DNA of 64,000 nt from Saccharibacillus qingshengii (lineage in GTDB: Bacteria; Bacillota; Bacilli; Paenibacillales; Paenibacillaceae), in the NCBI RefSeq assembly GCF_013185195.1, contig NZ_JAAZWC010000023.1, positions 21,320-85,319 of the forward strand. Reading direction: 5' to 3'. Positions 36,155 through 45,002 of this stretch are shown in pieces; position 1 is the stretch's first letter; the number at the start of each line of letters is the position of its first letter. Made by a program: the position numbers and the translations under genes. The notes under the pieces were generated by a model that was given only the letters and a program-made list of their open reading frames with translations, had not been told where the DNA came from and ran no database searches.

Positions 36155-36424
36155 TTATTGGTTTTCCAATTCTTCTTTGCTGACGAGACTCATTAAAGCG
36201 GTTACAGCCTGCTCAGCGTCCGCGCCTTCCGCACTGATGTGAATTTCGGTTCCGGAACTGATAGCCAGGCTCATGATCCCCATGATACTTTTGGCGTTTA
36301 CTTTTTTATCTTCCTTTTCTACGAAGATTTCGGAAGAATATTTATTGGCTTCCTGAACGAACAAAGCCGCAGGTCTGGCGTGCAGCCCCGTCTTCAGTCG
36401 AACGACTACCGGGTGTTTGGTCAT
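36155..36424 (-). CDS. crh: HPr-family phosphocarrier at the crh locus, with His15
   Basis: 89 residues from the ATG at 36424 (GGGGGT about 10 nt upstream). By position next to whiA-yvcK-rapZ and by sequence (RLKTG-x-HARPAALFVQEANKYSS, KKVNAKSIMGIMSLA) this is Crh. Bacillus Crh has Gln15 and only Ser46, but this protein has both His15 and Ser46, so it could be phosphorylated by PTS enzyme I as well as by HPr kinase. It could be the only HPr of the organism or a Crh with carrier ability; a separate ptsH may exist elsewhere. Confidence 0.88.
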   Translation of the reverse strand: MTKHPVVVRLKTGLHARPAALFVQEANKYSSEIFVEKEDKKVNAKSIMGIMSLAISSGTEIHISAEGADAEQAVTALMSLVSKEELENQ

Positions 36425-36510
36425 GAGCAATCTTACCCCCTATACGAAATGAAGTTCCTGTCGAAACGCATTATTATACTCAGTATAACATAACTTCGGT
36501 TGCTCACACT

Positions 36511-36538
36511 AGTATAAAACCCAGCGGGCCGTTTGCAA
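36511..36538 (-). promoter_or_regulatory. Promoter of crh
   Basis: TTGCAA, 16-nt spacer, TATACT on the minus strand; a second -10-like TATACT is 45 bp nearer the gene. Gives crh expression independent of the whiA operon. Confidence 0.6.
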
Positions 36539-36589
36539 ACCTTCCGGGCCGCCGATTTGCTGACGTACCCAAAAGACCGGGACGCTTGT

Positions 36590-37519
36590 TCAGCTGCCCC
36601 GGATTTTCTCCGCCATGATATCGAGTTTGCGCAGCCGATGGTTGACGCCGGATTTGCTGACGGTTCCTTTGAGCAGCTCGCCCACTTCCTTGAGATTGAT
36701 CTCGGGGTGGGCTAGGCGCACTTCCGCCACTTCCCGCAGCTTGTCCGGCAGATTCTCCAACCCGATTTCTTTTTGCAGAAAACGGATATTGTCGATCTGC
36801 CGCACCGCGGCGCCGATCGTTTTGTTGAGGTTTGCCGTTTCGCAGTTTACGATCCGATTGACCGAGTTGCGCATATCGCGCATGATGCGAACGTCCTCGA
36901 ATTTGAACAGAGCCTGGTGGGCTCCGATAATATTCAGCAGTTCAATGATCTTTTCGCCCTCTTTCAGGTAGAAAATGAAGCCTTTCTTCCGTTCGATACA
37001 GCGGGCGTTCAAATGGAACTCGTTCGCCAGATTGACGAGCGACTGGCAGTGTTCTTCGTACATGGAGGCGATCTCCAGATGGTAAGACGATCCTTCCGGA
37101 TTGTTCACCGAACCGCCGGCCATAAAAGCACCGCGCAGGTAAGCGCGTTTGCAGCAGTTTTTCTTGACGATGTCGGGGCTGATACCGGGCAGGAATTGAA
37201 ATCCTTCCGAGGTAATCTTCAGCGATCCGAGCAGTTCCTGTACACCGGCCGGAATCCGGACGATATACACATTATTTTTTTTGAGACGCATTTTCTTGCG
37301 GACGAGCAGTTCCGTATGCACACTGAAATGCTTTTTGATCAACGAATAAATGCGGCGGGCGATCGCCGCGTTTTCGGTCGAAATATCCAGAATGACTTTT
37401 TTGTTGGAGAGCTGGATCGAGCCGTTCATCCGAATCAGCGCAGACAGCTCCGCTTTTTCGCAGCAGGCTCCCGCCTCCACCATCGTCAGTTCTTTTTTGG
37501 TTTGAGCCGCGAACGACAT
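36590..37519 (-). CDS. whiA: WhiA family DNA-binding protein
   Basis: 309 residues. N-terminal domain related to LAGLIDADG homing endonucleases but without nuclease function ([47 protein letters not shown]), then the WhiA HTH near the C-terminus ([32 protein letters not shown]). Affects division and chromosome segregation in Bacillus. Follows yvcK by 7 bp. Confidence 0.96.
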   Translation of the reverse strand: MSFAAQTKKELTMVEAGACCEKAELSALIRMNGSIQLSNKKVILDISTENAAIARRIYSLIKKHFSVHTELLVRKKMRLKKNNVYIVRIPAGVQELLGSLKITSEGFQFLPGISPDIVKKNCCKRAYLRGAFMAGGSVNNPEGSSYHLEIASMYEEHCQSLVNLANEFHLNARCIERKKGFIFYLKEGEKIIELLNIIGAHQALFKFEDVRIMRDMRNSVNRIVNCETANLNKTIGAAVRQIDNIRFLQKEIGLENLPDKLREVAEVRLAHPEINLKEVGELLKGTVSKSGVNHRLRKLDIMAEKIRGS

Positions 37520-37526
37520 GGGCTGT

Positions 37527-38522
37527 TCACCCCTTCCGTATCATCCAGTCTTCCACGAGTCGGTTAATATGTTCACTCAATTTGTCCGCGTCATGCCGCA
37601 GATAGGTACCGTATTTGACAAAAGTATCGGCAATAACGGTACAGTTGGTTCCCGCGATCTCTTCCAGATCCAGCCGGACCGGTGTCGCGCCTTCTTCCGC
37701 ATAACGCAGCTGCACGTCTTCGGGAATATGCCCGCTGTTGACCAGCACATAATCGAACAGATGGCTGCCGACATGATCGTAAACGGCTTGAAGATGATCG
37801 CCCACGCTGAAACCGTCCGTTTCCCCCGGTTGGGTCATCACGTTGCAGATATACATCTTGATCGCATTGGACGCGACCACCGCTTCGGCCAACTGCGGAA
37901 CCAGCAGGTTCGGCAGCAGGCTTGTATACAGGCTTCCGGGTCCGATCAGAATCGCATCGGCGCGCTGGATTGCCAGCACCGCTTCCGGCAGCGCTTCGAC
38001 TTCCGCCGGCTCGAGGAAGATCCGCTTGATCTTCCCGCCGTATTCGGGAATACTCGATTCGCCGGTCACGATCGTGCCGTCTTCCATCTCCGCATGCAGA
38101 ATAACGCCTTCTTTTGCCGCCGGATAGACGCGTCCGCGAACGGCGAAGACCCGCCCGAGCTCGCGCACGGCGGTCACAAAGTCCCCCGAGATGTCCGTCA
38201 TCGCCGCCAGGATCAGGTTGCCGAGACTGTGTCCCGCCAGCCCATTCCCCGTCTTGAAGCGATAGCTCAGCATTTCGGACAGCAGCGGCTCCACGTCGGC
38301 CAGCGACGTGAGCACGTTGCGGATATCGCCCGGAGGCGGCATCTGCAGTTCGCTGCGCAGGATGCCGGAGCTTCCGCCGTCGTCGGCCACCGTTACGATG
38401 GCCGTAATGTCGAGCGGCTGCTCCTTCAGTCCCCGCAGCATCACGGAAAGCCCCGTTCCCCCGCCCATGACCACGATGCGCGGACGGCGGACGGGCCGCA
38501 GTGCCTGTTGTTTAATACTCAT
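37527..38522 (-). CDS. yvcK: YvcK (gluconeogenesis factor / CofD-like)
   Basis: 331 residues. [19 protein letters not shown] near residue 16, [13 protein letters not shown] near 45, GNLILAAM near 100, and [16 protein letters not shown]. YvcK binds UDP-sugars and is needed for wall synthesis on gluconeogenic carbon; Crh/HPr kinase signalling is linked to it in Bacillus. Same order as in Bacillus (rapZ-yvcK-whiA-crh). Confidence 0.95.
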   Translation of the reverse strand: MSIKQQALRPVRRPRIVVMGGGTGLSVMLRGLKEQPLDITAIVTVADDGGSSGILRSELQMPPPGDIRNVLTSLADVEPLLSEMLSYRFKTGNGLAGHSLGNLILAAMTDISGDFVTAVRELGRVFAVRGRVYPAAKEGVILHAEMEDGTIVTGESSIPEYGGKIKRIFLEPAEVEALPEAVLAIQRADAILIGPGSLYTSLLPNLLVPQLAEAVVASNAIKMYICNVMTQPGETDGFSVGDHLQAVYDHVGSHLFDYVLVNSGHIPEDVQLRYAEEGATPVRLDLEEIAGTNCTVIADTFVKYGTYLRHDADKLSEHINRLVEDWMIRKG

Positions 38523-38601
38523 GAATGTTCACTCCTCCGTACGTCGACCGCTTCCGATATGACGTTCTTCGCGAACGGGCTTACCGCCCCGCTTCGCTTA
38601 T

Positions 38602-39507
38602 TCAGTGGCGGTCCCGATCGGCGTCCCGGTGATTGACACGCACTTTTTCGGTTTCGCTAGCTCCCAGCATCCGGCCCAAATATTCGGAAATCGCGACCGA
38701 ACGGTGTTTGCCGCCCGTACAGCCGATTCCGATAATCACCTGGCTTTTGCCTTCTTTTCGATACTGCGGGATAAGGAAATGCAGCATATCCAGCAGTTTG
38801 GTCAGAAACGTCTGGGTCTCCGGCCATTTCATGACATAGTCGTAAACGTCGCTGTTCTGACCGGTCAGCGGACGCAGATTGTCGACATAATGCGGATTCG
38901 GCAGGAAACGGACGTCGAAGATCAGATCCGCATCGATCGGTACGCCGTATTTGAAACCGAACGACGTCACGTTGACCGAGAGGCGGTTGCTTTCCATATG
39001 GGAAAATCGGGAAATGATCTTCTCTTTGAGCACCGCCGGCTTCATGTTCGTCGTATCGATAATCTGCGTCGCCGAATTCTTCAGCTCTTCCAGCATTTTG
39101 CGCTCAAGGCGTATGCCGTCGAGCGGCATGCCGTCCGGTGCGAGCGGATGGCGGCGGCGCGTTTCCTTGTAGCGCTGCACCAGTACCGCATCGGCGGCAT
39201 CAAAGAACAGAATCTCGCTGTGAATCGTAAAATGGTCTTTGATGTAGGCGAGCGATTCGGACAGGGCCGCGAAAAATTCCCGGCCCCGCAGGTCGATGAC
39301 CAGCGCGACCTTGGCGATTTTGCCGTTCGACTGTTCGATCAGTTCCGCAAACTTGGGGATCAGGACCGGCGGCAGATTGTCGACACAGAAGAAGCCCAGA
39401 TCTTCCAGGCTCTGTACGGCGATCGTCTTGCCGGCTCCCGACATTCCCGTAATGATCATCAGCGTGGCGGACGCAGCCGCCACCTTATTGCTCGAAATCT
39501 CGGTCAT
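38602..39507 (-). CDS. rapZ: RapZ family nucleotide-binding protein (YvcJ)
   Basis: 301 residues. Walker A GMSGAGKT at about residues 19-26, [12 protein letters not shown], and C-terminal [23 protein letters not shown] with [12 protein letters not shown]. RapZ proteins bind small RNA in enterobacteria and nucleotides/UDP-sugars in general; the Bacillus homologue affects competence. Cotranscribed with yvcK. Confidence 0.95.
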   Translation of the reverse strand: MTEISSNKVAAASATLMIITGMSGAGKTIAVQSLEDLGFFCVDNLPPVLIPKFAELIEQSNGKIAKVALVIDLRGREFFAALSESLAYIKDHFTIHSEILFFDAADAVLVQRYKETRRRHPLAPDGMPLDGIRLERKMLEELKNSATQIIDTTNMKPAVLKEKIISRFSHMESNRLSVNVTSFGFKYGVPIDADLIFDVRFLPNPHYVDNLRPLTGQNSDVYDYVMKWPETQTFLTKLLDMLHFLIPQYRKEGKSQVIIGIGCTGGKHRSVAISEYLGRMLGASETEKVRVNHRDADRDRH

Positions 39508-39535
39508 GCGGGTTCCCTCCCTGGAATAGCGATCA

Positions 39536-40483
39536 TTAACGAAGCATCAAGCCCGCTGCGCCGACCATGCCTGCATCGTTGCCAAGCATCGCCGGTACGA
39601 TTTGTACGCCGCGCTGCAGCGGATCGGGCGTCAGCTGTGCAAACGTCTCGCGAATCGGGTCGAACAGAATGTCGCCCGCTTTCGATACGCCGCCGCCGAT
39701 GATAAAGCTTTGCGGGTTCAGTACGGCCGCTACGGCCGCCATCGATTTGCCGAGATACAGCGCGGCGCGTTTGACGATGCGCAGCGCGACTTCGTCGCCC
39801 GCTTTGGCCGCGTCGAATACGGTCTTCGCGGTAATCTCGCTGGCGTCGGAGATAAAGGTGCGCTCTCCGCGCTCCACGGCTTCTTTCGCCATGCGAATAA
39901 TGCCGGTAGCCGAAGATACGGTCTCCAGACAGCCGGTCTTGCCGCAGCCGCACTGGATCGCTTCCAGATCCGGCACGACATCGATATGGCCGATCTCGCC
40001 CGCCATGCCGGCGGAGCCTTGATAGATGCGGCCGTTGATGATGATTCCGCCGCCTACGCCGGTTCCCAGCGTATAGCATACACAGTTCTCGATACCCGCT
40101 CCGGCACCGCTCCAGGCTTCGCCGAGAGCCGCGACGTTGGCATCGTTGTCGATCTTGACGGGCTTGCCCAGCCGCTCCTCGAGAATGGCGCGGATTGGAA
40201 CGTCTTTAAAGCCTATGTTCGGCGCCATGACGATGATCCCGTCACGCACATTGGTGAATCCGGCAACTCCGGCGCCGACCCCGGCCAGTTGTTCCCAGGA
40301 ATACGGTGATTCTTCAACGACGCGGCGAACGTAGGCCGCCATATTGGAGATTACCGTTTCCGGACCTTCGGATACTCCCGTTGGCCCTTCGTAAGTATGC
40401 AGCAGGACGCCGCTCTCGCTGCACAGACCGACCTTGATCGTGGTGCCGCCCAGATCCATCCCGACGTAGACATTTTCAGACAT
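39536..40483 (-). CDS. glcK: ROK family glucokinase
   Basis: 315 residues from the ATG at 40483 ([19 protein letters not shown]) with AAGGTGG 8 nt upstream. Phosphorylates glucose with ATP. DLGGT phosphate loop, [35 protein letters not shown] and the zinc motif [10 protein letters not shown] are present. It sits directly upstream of rapZ on the same strand, so it joins the glucose-sensing cluster. Confidence 0.92.
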   Translation of the reverse strand: MSENVYVGMDLGGTTIKVGLCSESGVLLHTYEGPTGVSEGPETVISNMAAYVRRVVEESPYSWEQLAGVGAGVAGFTNVRDGIIVMAPNIGFKDVPIRAILEERLGKPVKIDNDANVAALGEAWSGAGAGIENCVCYTLGTGVGGGIIINGRIYQGSAGMAGEIGHIDVVPDLEAIQCGCGKTGCLETVSSATGIIRMAKEAVERGERTFISDASEITAKTVFDAAKAGDEVALRIVKRAALYLGKSMAAVAAVLNPQSFIIGGGVSKAGDILFDPIRETFAQLTPDPLQRGVQIVPAMLGNDAGMVGAAGLMLR

Positions 40484-40813
40484 GATACAAGCCACCTTTT
40501 TTCTTCAATATAGAGAATATGGGAACCGATCAGACCGTTTGCTTGGACCCGGCCGCTTCGGAACTGCAGCCCGCCCGGGAAAACGCTACAATCCGTTTCC
40601 TTCGTCTCCCACTATAAGCGAACGCCCGGTTTCGGTCAAGCGAGTGGGCCGCGGCGCAAAGCCTCGCCCCGCAAGGGTCGAAAGCCTTCTCCCCAATGCC
40701 GCCCGCCCGCTTTTGCCCGTTCGCCTGCCGGGGCGGCGGGCAGCGGAACACCCGGGGGCGTTGAAACCCTTGCGGGGCGGGCGGTTGCGCGCTTTTCCCC
40801 GATTGTATAGAGC
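40484..40813. repeat. glcK upstream spacer with 14-bp inverted repeat
   Basis: A very GC-rich 330-bp spacer. CGCCCCGCAAGGGT (40665-40678) is the perfect inverse of ACCCTTGCGGGGCG (40766-40779), 87 nt apart. No gene seen; could be a decayed small repeat element. Confidence 0.55.
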
Positions 40814-40850
40814 AAAAACCCTTTGTTCGCCGGCGGCGAACAAAGGGTTG
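40814..40850 (-). terminator. Terminator of the DUF438 gene
   Basis: AACCCTTTGTTCGCC, CGGC, GGCGAACAAAGGGTT then TTT on the minus strand. Confidence 0.9.
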
Positions 40851-40886
40851 AAAACAAAAGGTGAGAAGAAGCGGCCGGGATCTCGA

Positions 40887-42518
40887 TCACACTTCCGACA
40901 AGATGCGTTTTTGTCCGTCCAATTCGCGAATCGGCGCTACATTTTGGGTAAATTCGAGAGTCCCGAGATAGGTTCCCGCTGCATCCCGAATCGCAAAGTA
41001 GCGGATATAGACGAACTTGTCCTTGAACGGAATCCAGAAATCTTCATGGTCTTTGCGGCCCGCTTTGAAATCGTTCAGCAGTTCTTCGACCACATGCACG
41101 CTTTGCGGCGGATGGCAGTTCTGTACGGAGCGCCCGATGACCGCTTTGGTACGCGCGAAGATCCGTTCTTTGCCGTGCGAGAAATACCGCACGATATCGT
41201 TCTCGTCGATAAAGGTCAGATCGACAGGCAGATGATTCATGATCAGTTCCATCTGCTGGACGGAGAGAATCCCCGTATCGAAGCGGATATAACCGTCGGA
41301 CACCGGCGCGGAGTCCGCCGCACCCGCCTGCGGATGTACCGGACGGCCTTCTGCCGCAGCATCCATCGCGGCGGCCTGCCGGGCCAGATCGGCCGCCTGC
41401 TCGGCCATTTTCGCGGCCTGCATCGCCATGGCCGAGGCCTGAGCGGCCAGATCGGCGGCCGAAACGGACGGCTTCGTTTCTGCGGTCGGAAGCTGGGCCT
41501 GTTCCCGTTCCTGCCGAAGCATGTCCGCGACCCACTGCGGCATTCCGGCCGGTCTGCCGGTAGTATCGGCTCCGCCTTCCGCCTTGAACGCCGGCACCGC
41601 CTCTTCTCCGCCCGGTCTACCCGCTTCTACGGCAGGCCTTTCAGGACGGGTAGGCCCGGCTCCGCCTTCCGCCTCCTTCGCCTTGTCTCCGGGCGCCGAA
41701 GCACGGGCGGGAATCCAGCGGCTTGTGCCCGGAATCAGGCAGTACCCGATTTCTTCGGTTTCTTCCGCGATTTTCACCCATTCGTCTTCGGTCAGCTTTT
41801 TCAAAGCCATCGGCAGCAGGATATTTTCTTCCTTGAAGATCATTTCTTCGACTTCGCGCACCGCGTTTTCGATTCGCTCCTGCACCTGCACGCGATCGCC
41901 TGCGTATTCGGCCAGCATCTTTTTTGCCGCTTTGATCTCCGCCCGGATTCCGTCATCCACGCCCCACATGACCTGGGTAGGACCGTAAATGCCGTAGCGT
42001 TCGAGATAAGGAAACAGCAGATTTTCTTTACGCGAGTAATGTTTGTCCACATCGAGGAGCAGATTGAGATCTTCCAGCAGTTTGTAGCGGTTGGCATCGG
42101 AATCGTCCTTGACGAATTTCTCCAGATGCAGGGCAATCGAGAAACCGGTCAAGCGCTCGAGCTCCCGGTTTTCCAGCTTGAACGTATGCACCGGGTGTCC
42201 GGGCTGCGCTTCGGGCGCCGAAGGAGCGGCACCGTGAATATCCGAGATCGAACCTTCGAAGATCGAAGCGTGAACGGAACACAGACGCTGGACTTCGGAG
42301 ACGGGAATGCCTTCTTCGCGCATCAGCGAATCTTCGAGCAGCGAGATTTCTTCCACCTCGACGCTGCCTACCGCTTCCCGGAACCGTTCTTTGACCTGTG
42401 CCGGATCGACTCCTTCATGCAGCTGCTTGATGATCGCCTTCAACTCTTCCCGCCGCCGCAGCTGCTGTTCGTCCATATTTTTCGCCGCGTGTTCGCGGTT
42501 GTTGATCAATTCGCTCAT
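40887..42518 (-). CDS. DUF438 / hemerythrin / PAS protein
   Basis: 543 residues from the ATG at 42518 (AAGGAGGAG about 9 nt upstream). Residues about 20-85: DUF438 (LKAIIKQLHEGVDPAQVKERF). About 95-245: hemerythrin-like helices with histidines and acids for a di-iron site (HPVHTF, DKHYSRKENLLFPYLE, FKEENILLP). About 275-400: Pro/Ala/Glu linker with an Ala-Met coiled stretch, much longer than usual. About 420-535: PAS domain (HLPVDLTFIDENDIVRYFSHGKERIF). Such proteins occur in anaerobic and nitric-oxide response gene pairs. It follows a DUF1858 gene on the same strand. Confidence 0.88.
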   Translation of the reverse strand: MSELINNREHAAKNMDEQQLRRREELKAIIKQLHEGVDPAQVKERFREAVGSVEVEEISLLEDSLMREEGIPVSEVQRLCSVHASIFEGSISDIHGAAPSAPEAQPGHPVHTFKLENRELERLTGFSIALHLEKFVKDDSDANRYKLLEDLNLLLDVDKHYSRKENLLFPYLERYGIYGPTQVMWGVDDGIRAEIKAAKKMLAEYAGDRVQVQERIENAVREVEEMIFKEENILLPMALKKLTEDEWVKIAEETEEIGYCLIPGTSRWIPARASAPGDKAKEAEGGAGPTRPERPAVEAGRPGGEEAVPAFKAEGGADTTGRPAGMPQWVADMLRQEREQAQLPTAETKPSVSAADLAAQASAMAMQAAKMAEQAADLARQAAAMDAAAEGRPVHPQAGAADSAPVSDGYIRFDTGILSVQQMELIMNHLPVDLTFIDENDIVRYFSHGKERIFARTKAVIGRSVQNCHPPQSVHVVEELLNDFKAGRKDHEDFWIPFKDKFVYIRYFAIRDAAGTYLGTLEFTQNVAPIRELDGQKRILSEV

Positions 42519-42582
42519 GGCTCTCGCTCCTCCTTGAATGGTCGTGCCCGTTGGGTCCGCGTGCCGCATGTTCGTACCTAAT

Positions 42583-42810
42583 TTATCCTTCCACTTCGTA
42601 GCCGTGCGCTTCGAAAGCCTGCCGCAGAACGGCGGGGTCGACACGCTTCATCTTCGCTCCTTTGAGAGGGGTCATGAACCGGCCCATCGTATCCAGCATC
42701 CCCGGTTCCGCAATCCGCCGAAAACCAAGCCCCATCATGATCGTCGCGATCCCCGGCTCCTCGTTGACCAGCTCGTACAAACTCCGGTTCAAATCGATCT
42801 TCTTGCCCAT
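42583..42810 (-). CDS. DUF1858 domain protein
   Basis: 75 residues. DLNRSLYELVNEEPGIATIMMGLGFRRIAEPGMLDTMGRFMT is the DUF1858 helical domain, usually beside DUF438 and often in oxygen/NO response operons. The cysteine found in some members is absent. Transcribed before the DUF438 gene with a 64-bp gap, probably as one operon. Confidence 0.85.
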   Translation of the reverse strand: MGKKIDLNRSLYELVNEEPGIATIMMGLGFRRIAEPGMLDTMGRFMTPLKGAKMKRVDPAVLRQAFEAHGYEVEG

Positions 42811-42876
42811 GTTACGCCCCTCTCCGGCAGCGAACGCTGCGTCTGTGCGCGGCCCGCCTGCTCTTTCAAATTTTTA

Positions 42877-42891
42877 TGAAAACAATTCTCA
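42877..42891. promoter_or_regulatory. Fur-box-like site
   Basis: TGAAAACAATTCTCA matches the 7-1-7 Bacillus Fur/PerR-type box TGATAATNATTATCA at 12 of 15 positions, 67 bp before the DUF1858 start. An iron-linked control would fit a di-iron protein; this is a weak inference. Confidence 0.3.
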
Positions 42892-42952
42892 ATCAAAATG
42901 TAGCACGCGTTTTCGATTGGACTTGTGATTCTACGCACAAACTCTCGATTGA

Positions 42953-42992
42953 TAAAAAAAAGAGCCCCGCCTTGCGCAGCGGATGCTCTTTG
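42953..42992 (-). terminator. Terminator of the AAA ATPase gene
   Basis: AAAGAGC, inner GC-rich stem, GCTCTTTTTTT on the minus strand. Confidence 0.75.
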
Positions 42993-43050
42993 GGAAATGG
43001 ATCTGTCCGTTTTCTTGGCGCGTCTGCCTTGTTTTCCCGGGCTTTGTTTA

Positions 43051-43854
43051 TCAGGATTCCTCGTGCCGACTGCCCGCCGCTTCGTCTTCTCCGTCCAGCA
43101 GTTGGCTCAACATCCGCTCCCGGTGGTTCAGAAATTCGCGGGTGACGATATAATGCTCCGTTTCTTCCGCCCTGCACGCTTGGATCCCGGCTGCCGTGAG
43201 ATTGTACAGCCGGCTGTCCGGATAAGACATCAGCAGCGGCGAGTGCGTCGAAATGATAAACTGTGCGCCGCTTCGGGTCAGCTCATGGATACGGGTCAGC
43301 ATCGCCAGCTGGCGTACGGGAGACAGCGCCGCTTCCGGCTCATCGAGAATGTACAGACCGTTCGGCCCGAACCGGTGCATAAACGTGGCAAAAAAAGCTT
43401 CGCCGTGCGACTGCTCGTGCAGCGAACGTCCGCCGTAGCTGTCGATGATTCGTCCTCCGCGGGGTTCTTTGTCCAGCTCGTCGATCGTCGTCGCCACATT
43501 GTAATAACTCTCCGCCCGGAAAAAGAATCCGTCTTTCGGCCGCACCGTTCCCCGGATCAGACGGATATGCCGGTGCAGCGGTGAATGGGTCTCGGCGGTC
43601 GCGAAGTTGAAATTCAGTGTCCCGCCTTCCGGATTGAACCCCCACGCGGCCGCGATCGCTTCGAGCAGCGTCGACTTGCCGACTCCGTTCTCGCCGACGA
43701 TATAGGTTACCCGCTCATGAAAATCAAGACTTTCCAGCTCGCGGACCGCGGGCAGACTGAACGGATAGCCGCCGGGCAGCGGGGACTGCCCTTCCTCCAG
43801 TTCGACTCTCCGCAGATAGCGCCGGTCCATTCCGTCTTGTCGTACATTCGGCAT
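43051..43854 (-). CDS. AAA/ABC-type ATPase (SMC-like, RecF/OLD-like head)
   Basis: 267 residues from the ATG at 43854 (GGAGGAGG 7 nt upstream; TTG at 43860 is inside that spacing). Walker A GENGVGKSTLLEAIAA near residue 54, signature region SYGGRSLHEQSHGEAFF, Walker B LYILDEPEAALSP with the catalytic Glu, and switch His in ISTHSPLL. No coiled coil or nuclease part, so a stand-alone ABC-class ATPase of the AAA_21/AAA_23 group, whose role (defence, repair or transport) is unknown. Confidence 0.85.
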   Translation of the reverse strand: MPNVRQDGMDRRYLRRVELEEGQSPLPGGYPFSLPAVRELESLDFHERVTYIVGENGVGKSTLLEAIAAAWGFNPEGGTLNFNFATAETHSPLHRHIRLIRGTVRPKDGFFFRAESYYNVATTIDELDKEPRGGRIIDSYGGRSLHEQSHGEAFFATFMHRFGPNGLYILDEPEAALSPVRQLAMLTRIHELTRSGAQFIISTHSPLLMSYPDSRLYNLTAAGIQACRAEETEHYIVTREFLNHRERMLSQLLDGEDEAAGSRHEES

Positions 43855-43896
43855 ATCCAATCCTCCTCCGAAATTGCAAACCTGTAGGTTCCCGCC

Positions 43897-43950
43897 AAAA
43901 AAGAACGCGCAGACGAGAAAGTCCGTTACGGATTTTCGTCTGCGCGTTGG
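43897..43950 (-). terminator. Terminator of trxB
   Basis: AACGCGCAGACGA / TCGTCTGCGCGTT with an inner CCGTAACGG hairpin, then CTTTTTT on the minus strand. Confidence 0.9.
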
Positions 43951-43991
43951 GTTGGGATTCTAGGACGGGAAGGCTTCCTTCCCGCGAAAAT

Positions 43992-44951
43992 TTAGCGGTC
44001 GAGCGACTCGCTCCAGTCGTGTACGACGCTGCCTTCGAGATACTTCTCGCAGTCCATCGCCGCCATGCAGCCGCTGCCCGCAGCCGTGATCGCCTGACGG
44101 TATTTGGTGTCCTGCACGTCGCCGCAGGCGAATACGCCCGGAATGTTGGTCTCGGTGGTGCCCGGCTTGACGACCGCATAGCCGTGGCCGTCCAGATCGA
44201 GCTTGCCCTGCAGGAACGTCGTGTTCGGCGTGTGGCCGATCGCCACGAATACGCCGTCCGCTTCGAGCAGCTCTTCCTGGCCGGTCTCGTTGTTGAGTAC
44301 TTTCAGCCCTTTGAGGCCCGTATCGCCGGCTACGACTTCAAGCGGCTGGCGGTTGAGCGCCCACGAGACTTTCTCGTTCTCGCGCGCGCGATCCTGCATG
44401 ATCTTCGAGGCGCGCAGCTCTTCGCGGCGGTTGACGACCGTTACTTCGGTCGCGAAGCGCGTCAGGAAGCTGGCTTCTTCCATCGCGGAATCGCCGCCGC
44501 CGATGACGATCAGCTTTTTGCCGCGGAAAAAGAATCCGTCGCAGGTTGCGCAGGTGCTGACGCCGCGTCCGATATTTTCCTGCTCGCCCGGAATACCGAG
44601 GTAGCGGGCCGAAGCTCCGGTGGAGATAATAACCGAATCCGCTTCGATCGGCTCGGCGCCTTCAACGGTAATCTTGAAAGGACGCTGGGAGAAATCGACG
44701 GCGTCGACCCAGCCGTTCATGAATTCGGCGCCAAAACGCTCCGCCTGCTGACGCATATTGTCCATCAATTCCGGTCCCATGATTCCGTTGGGGAAACCCG
44801 GGAAGTTCTCGATATCAGTGGTCGTGGTCAGCTGGCCGCCCGGTTGAAGACCTTCGATTACGAGAGGTTTCAGGTTGGCTCGGGCCAGGTAAATGGCGGC
44901 GGTCAGGCCGGACGGGCCTGTTCCGATGACTACGGTTTTGTGTTTCTGCAT
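43992..44951 (-). CDS. trxB: Thioredoxin reductase
   Basis: 319 residues, AAGGAGG 8 nt before the ATG. FAD loop GTGPSGLTAA near 11-18, redox pair C134-A-T-C137, NADPH loop GGGDSAMEEA, and FACGDVQD near the end. Reduces thioredoxin with NADPH. It is beside a TPR gene as in Bacillus (yvcD-trxB). Confidence 0.97.
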   Translation of the reverse strand: MQKHKTVVIGTGPSGLTAAIYLARANLKPLVIEGLQPGGQLTTTTDIENFPGFPNGIMGPELMDNMRQQAERFGAEFMNGWVDAVDFSQRPFKITVEGAEPIEADSVIISTGASARYLGIPGEQENIGRGVSTCATCDGFFFRGKKLIVIGGGDSAMEEASFLTRFATEVTVVNRREELRASKIMQDRARENEKVSWALNRQPLEVVAGDTGLKGLKVLNNETGQEELLEADGVFVAIGHTPNTTFLQGKLDLDGHGYAVVKPGTTETNIPGVFACGDVQDTKYRQAITAAGSGCMAAMDCEKYLEGSVVHDWSESLDR

Positions 44952-45002
44952 GTGGGCATCCTCCTTGGGGTTCGTGTATATCCTGCTATCTGGGTCAAGA
45001 CA

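Noticed and set aside
40482..42581. 699-codon plus-strand frame opposite the DUF438 gene
   Set aside because: Reads through a terminator hairpin and the opposite strand carries recognisable domains.
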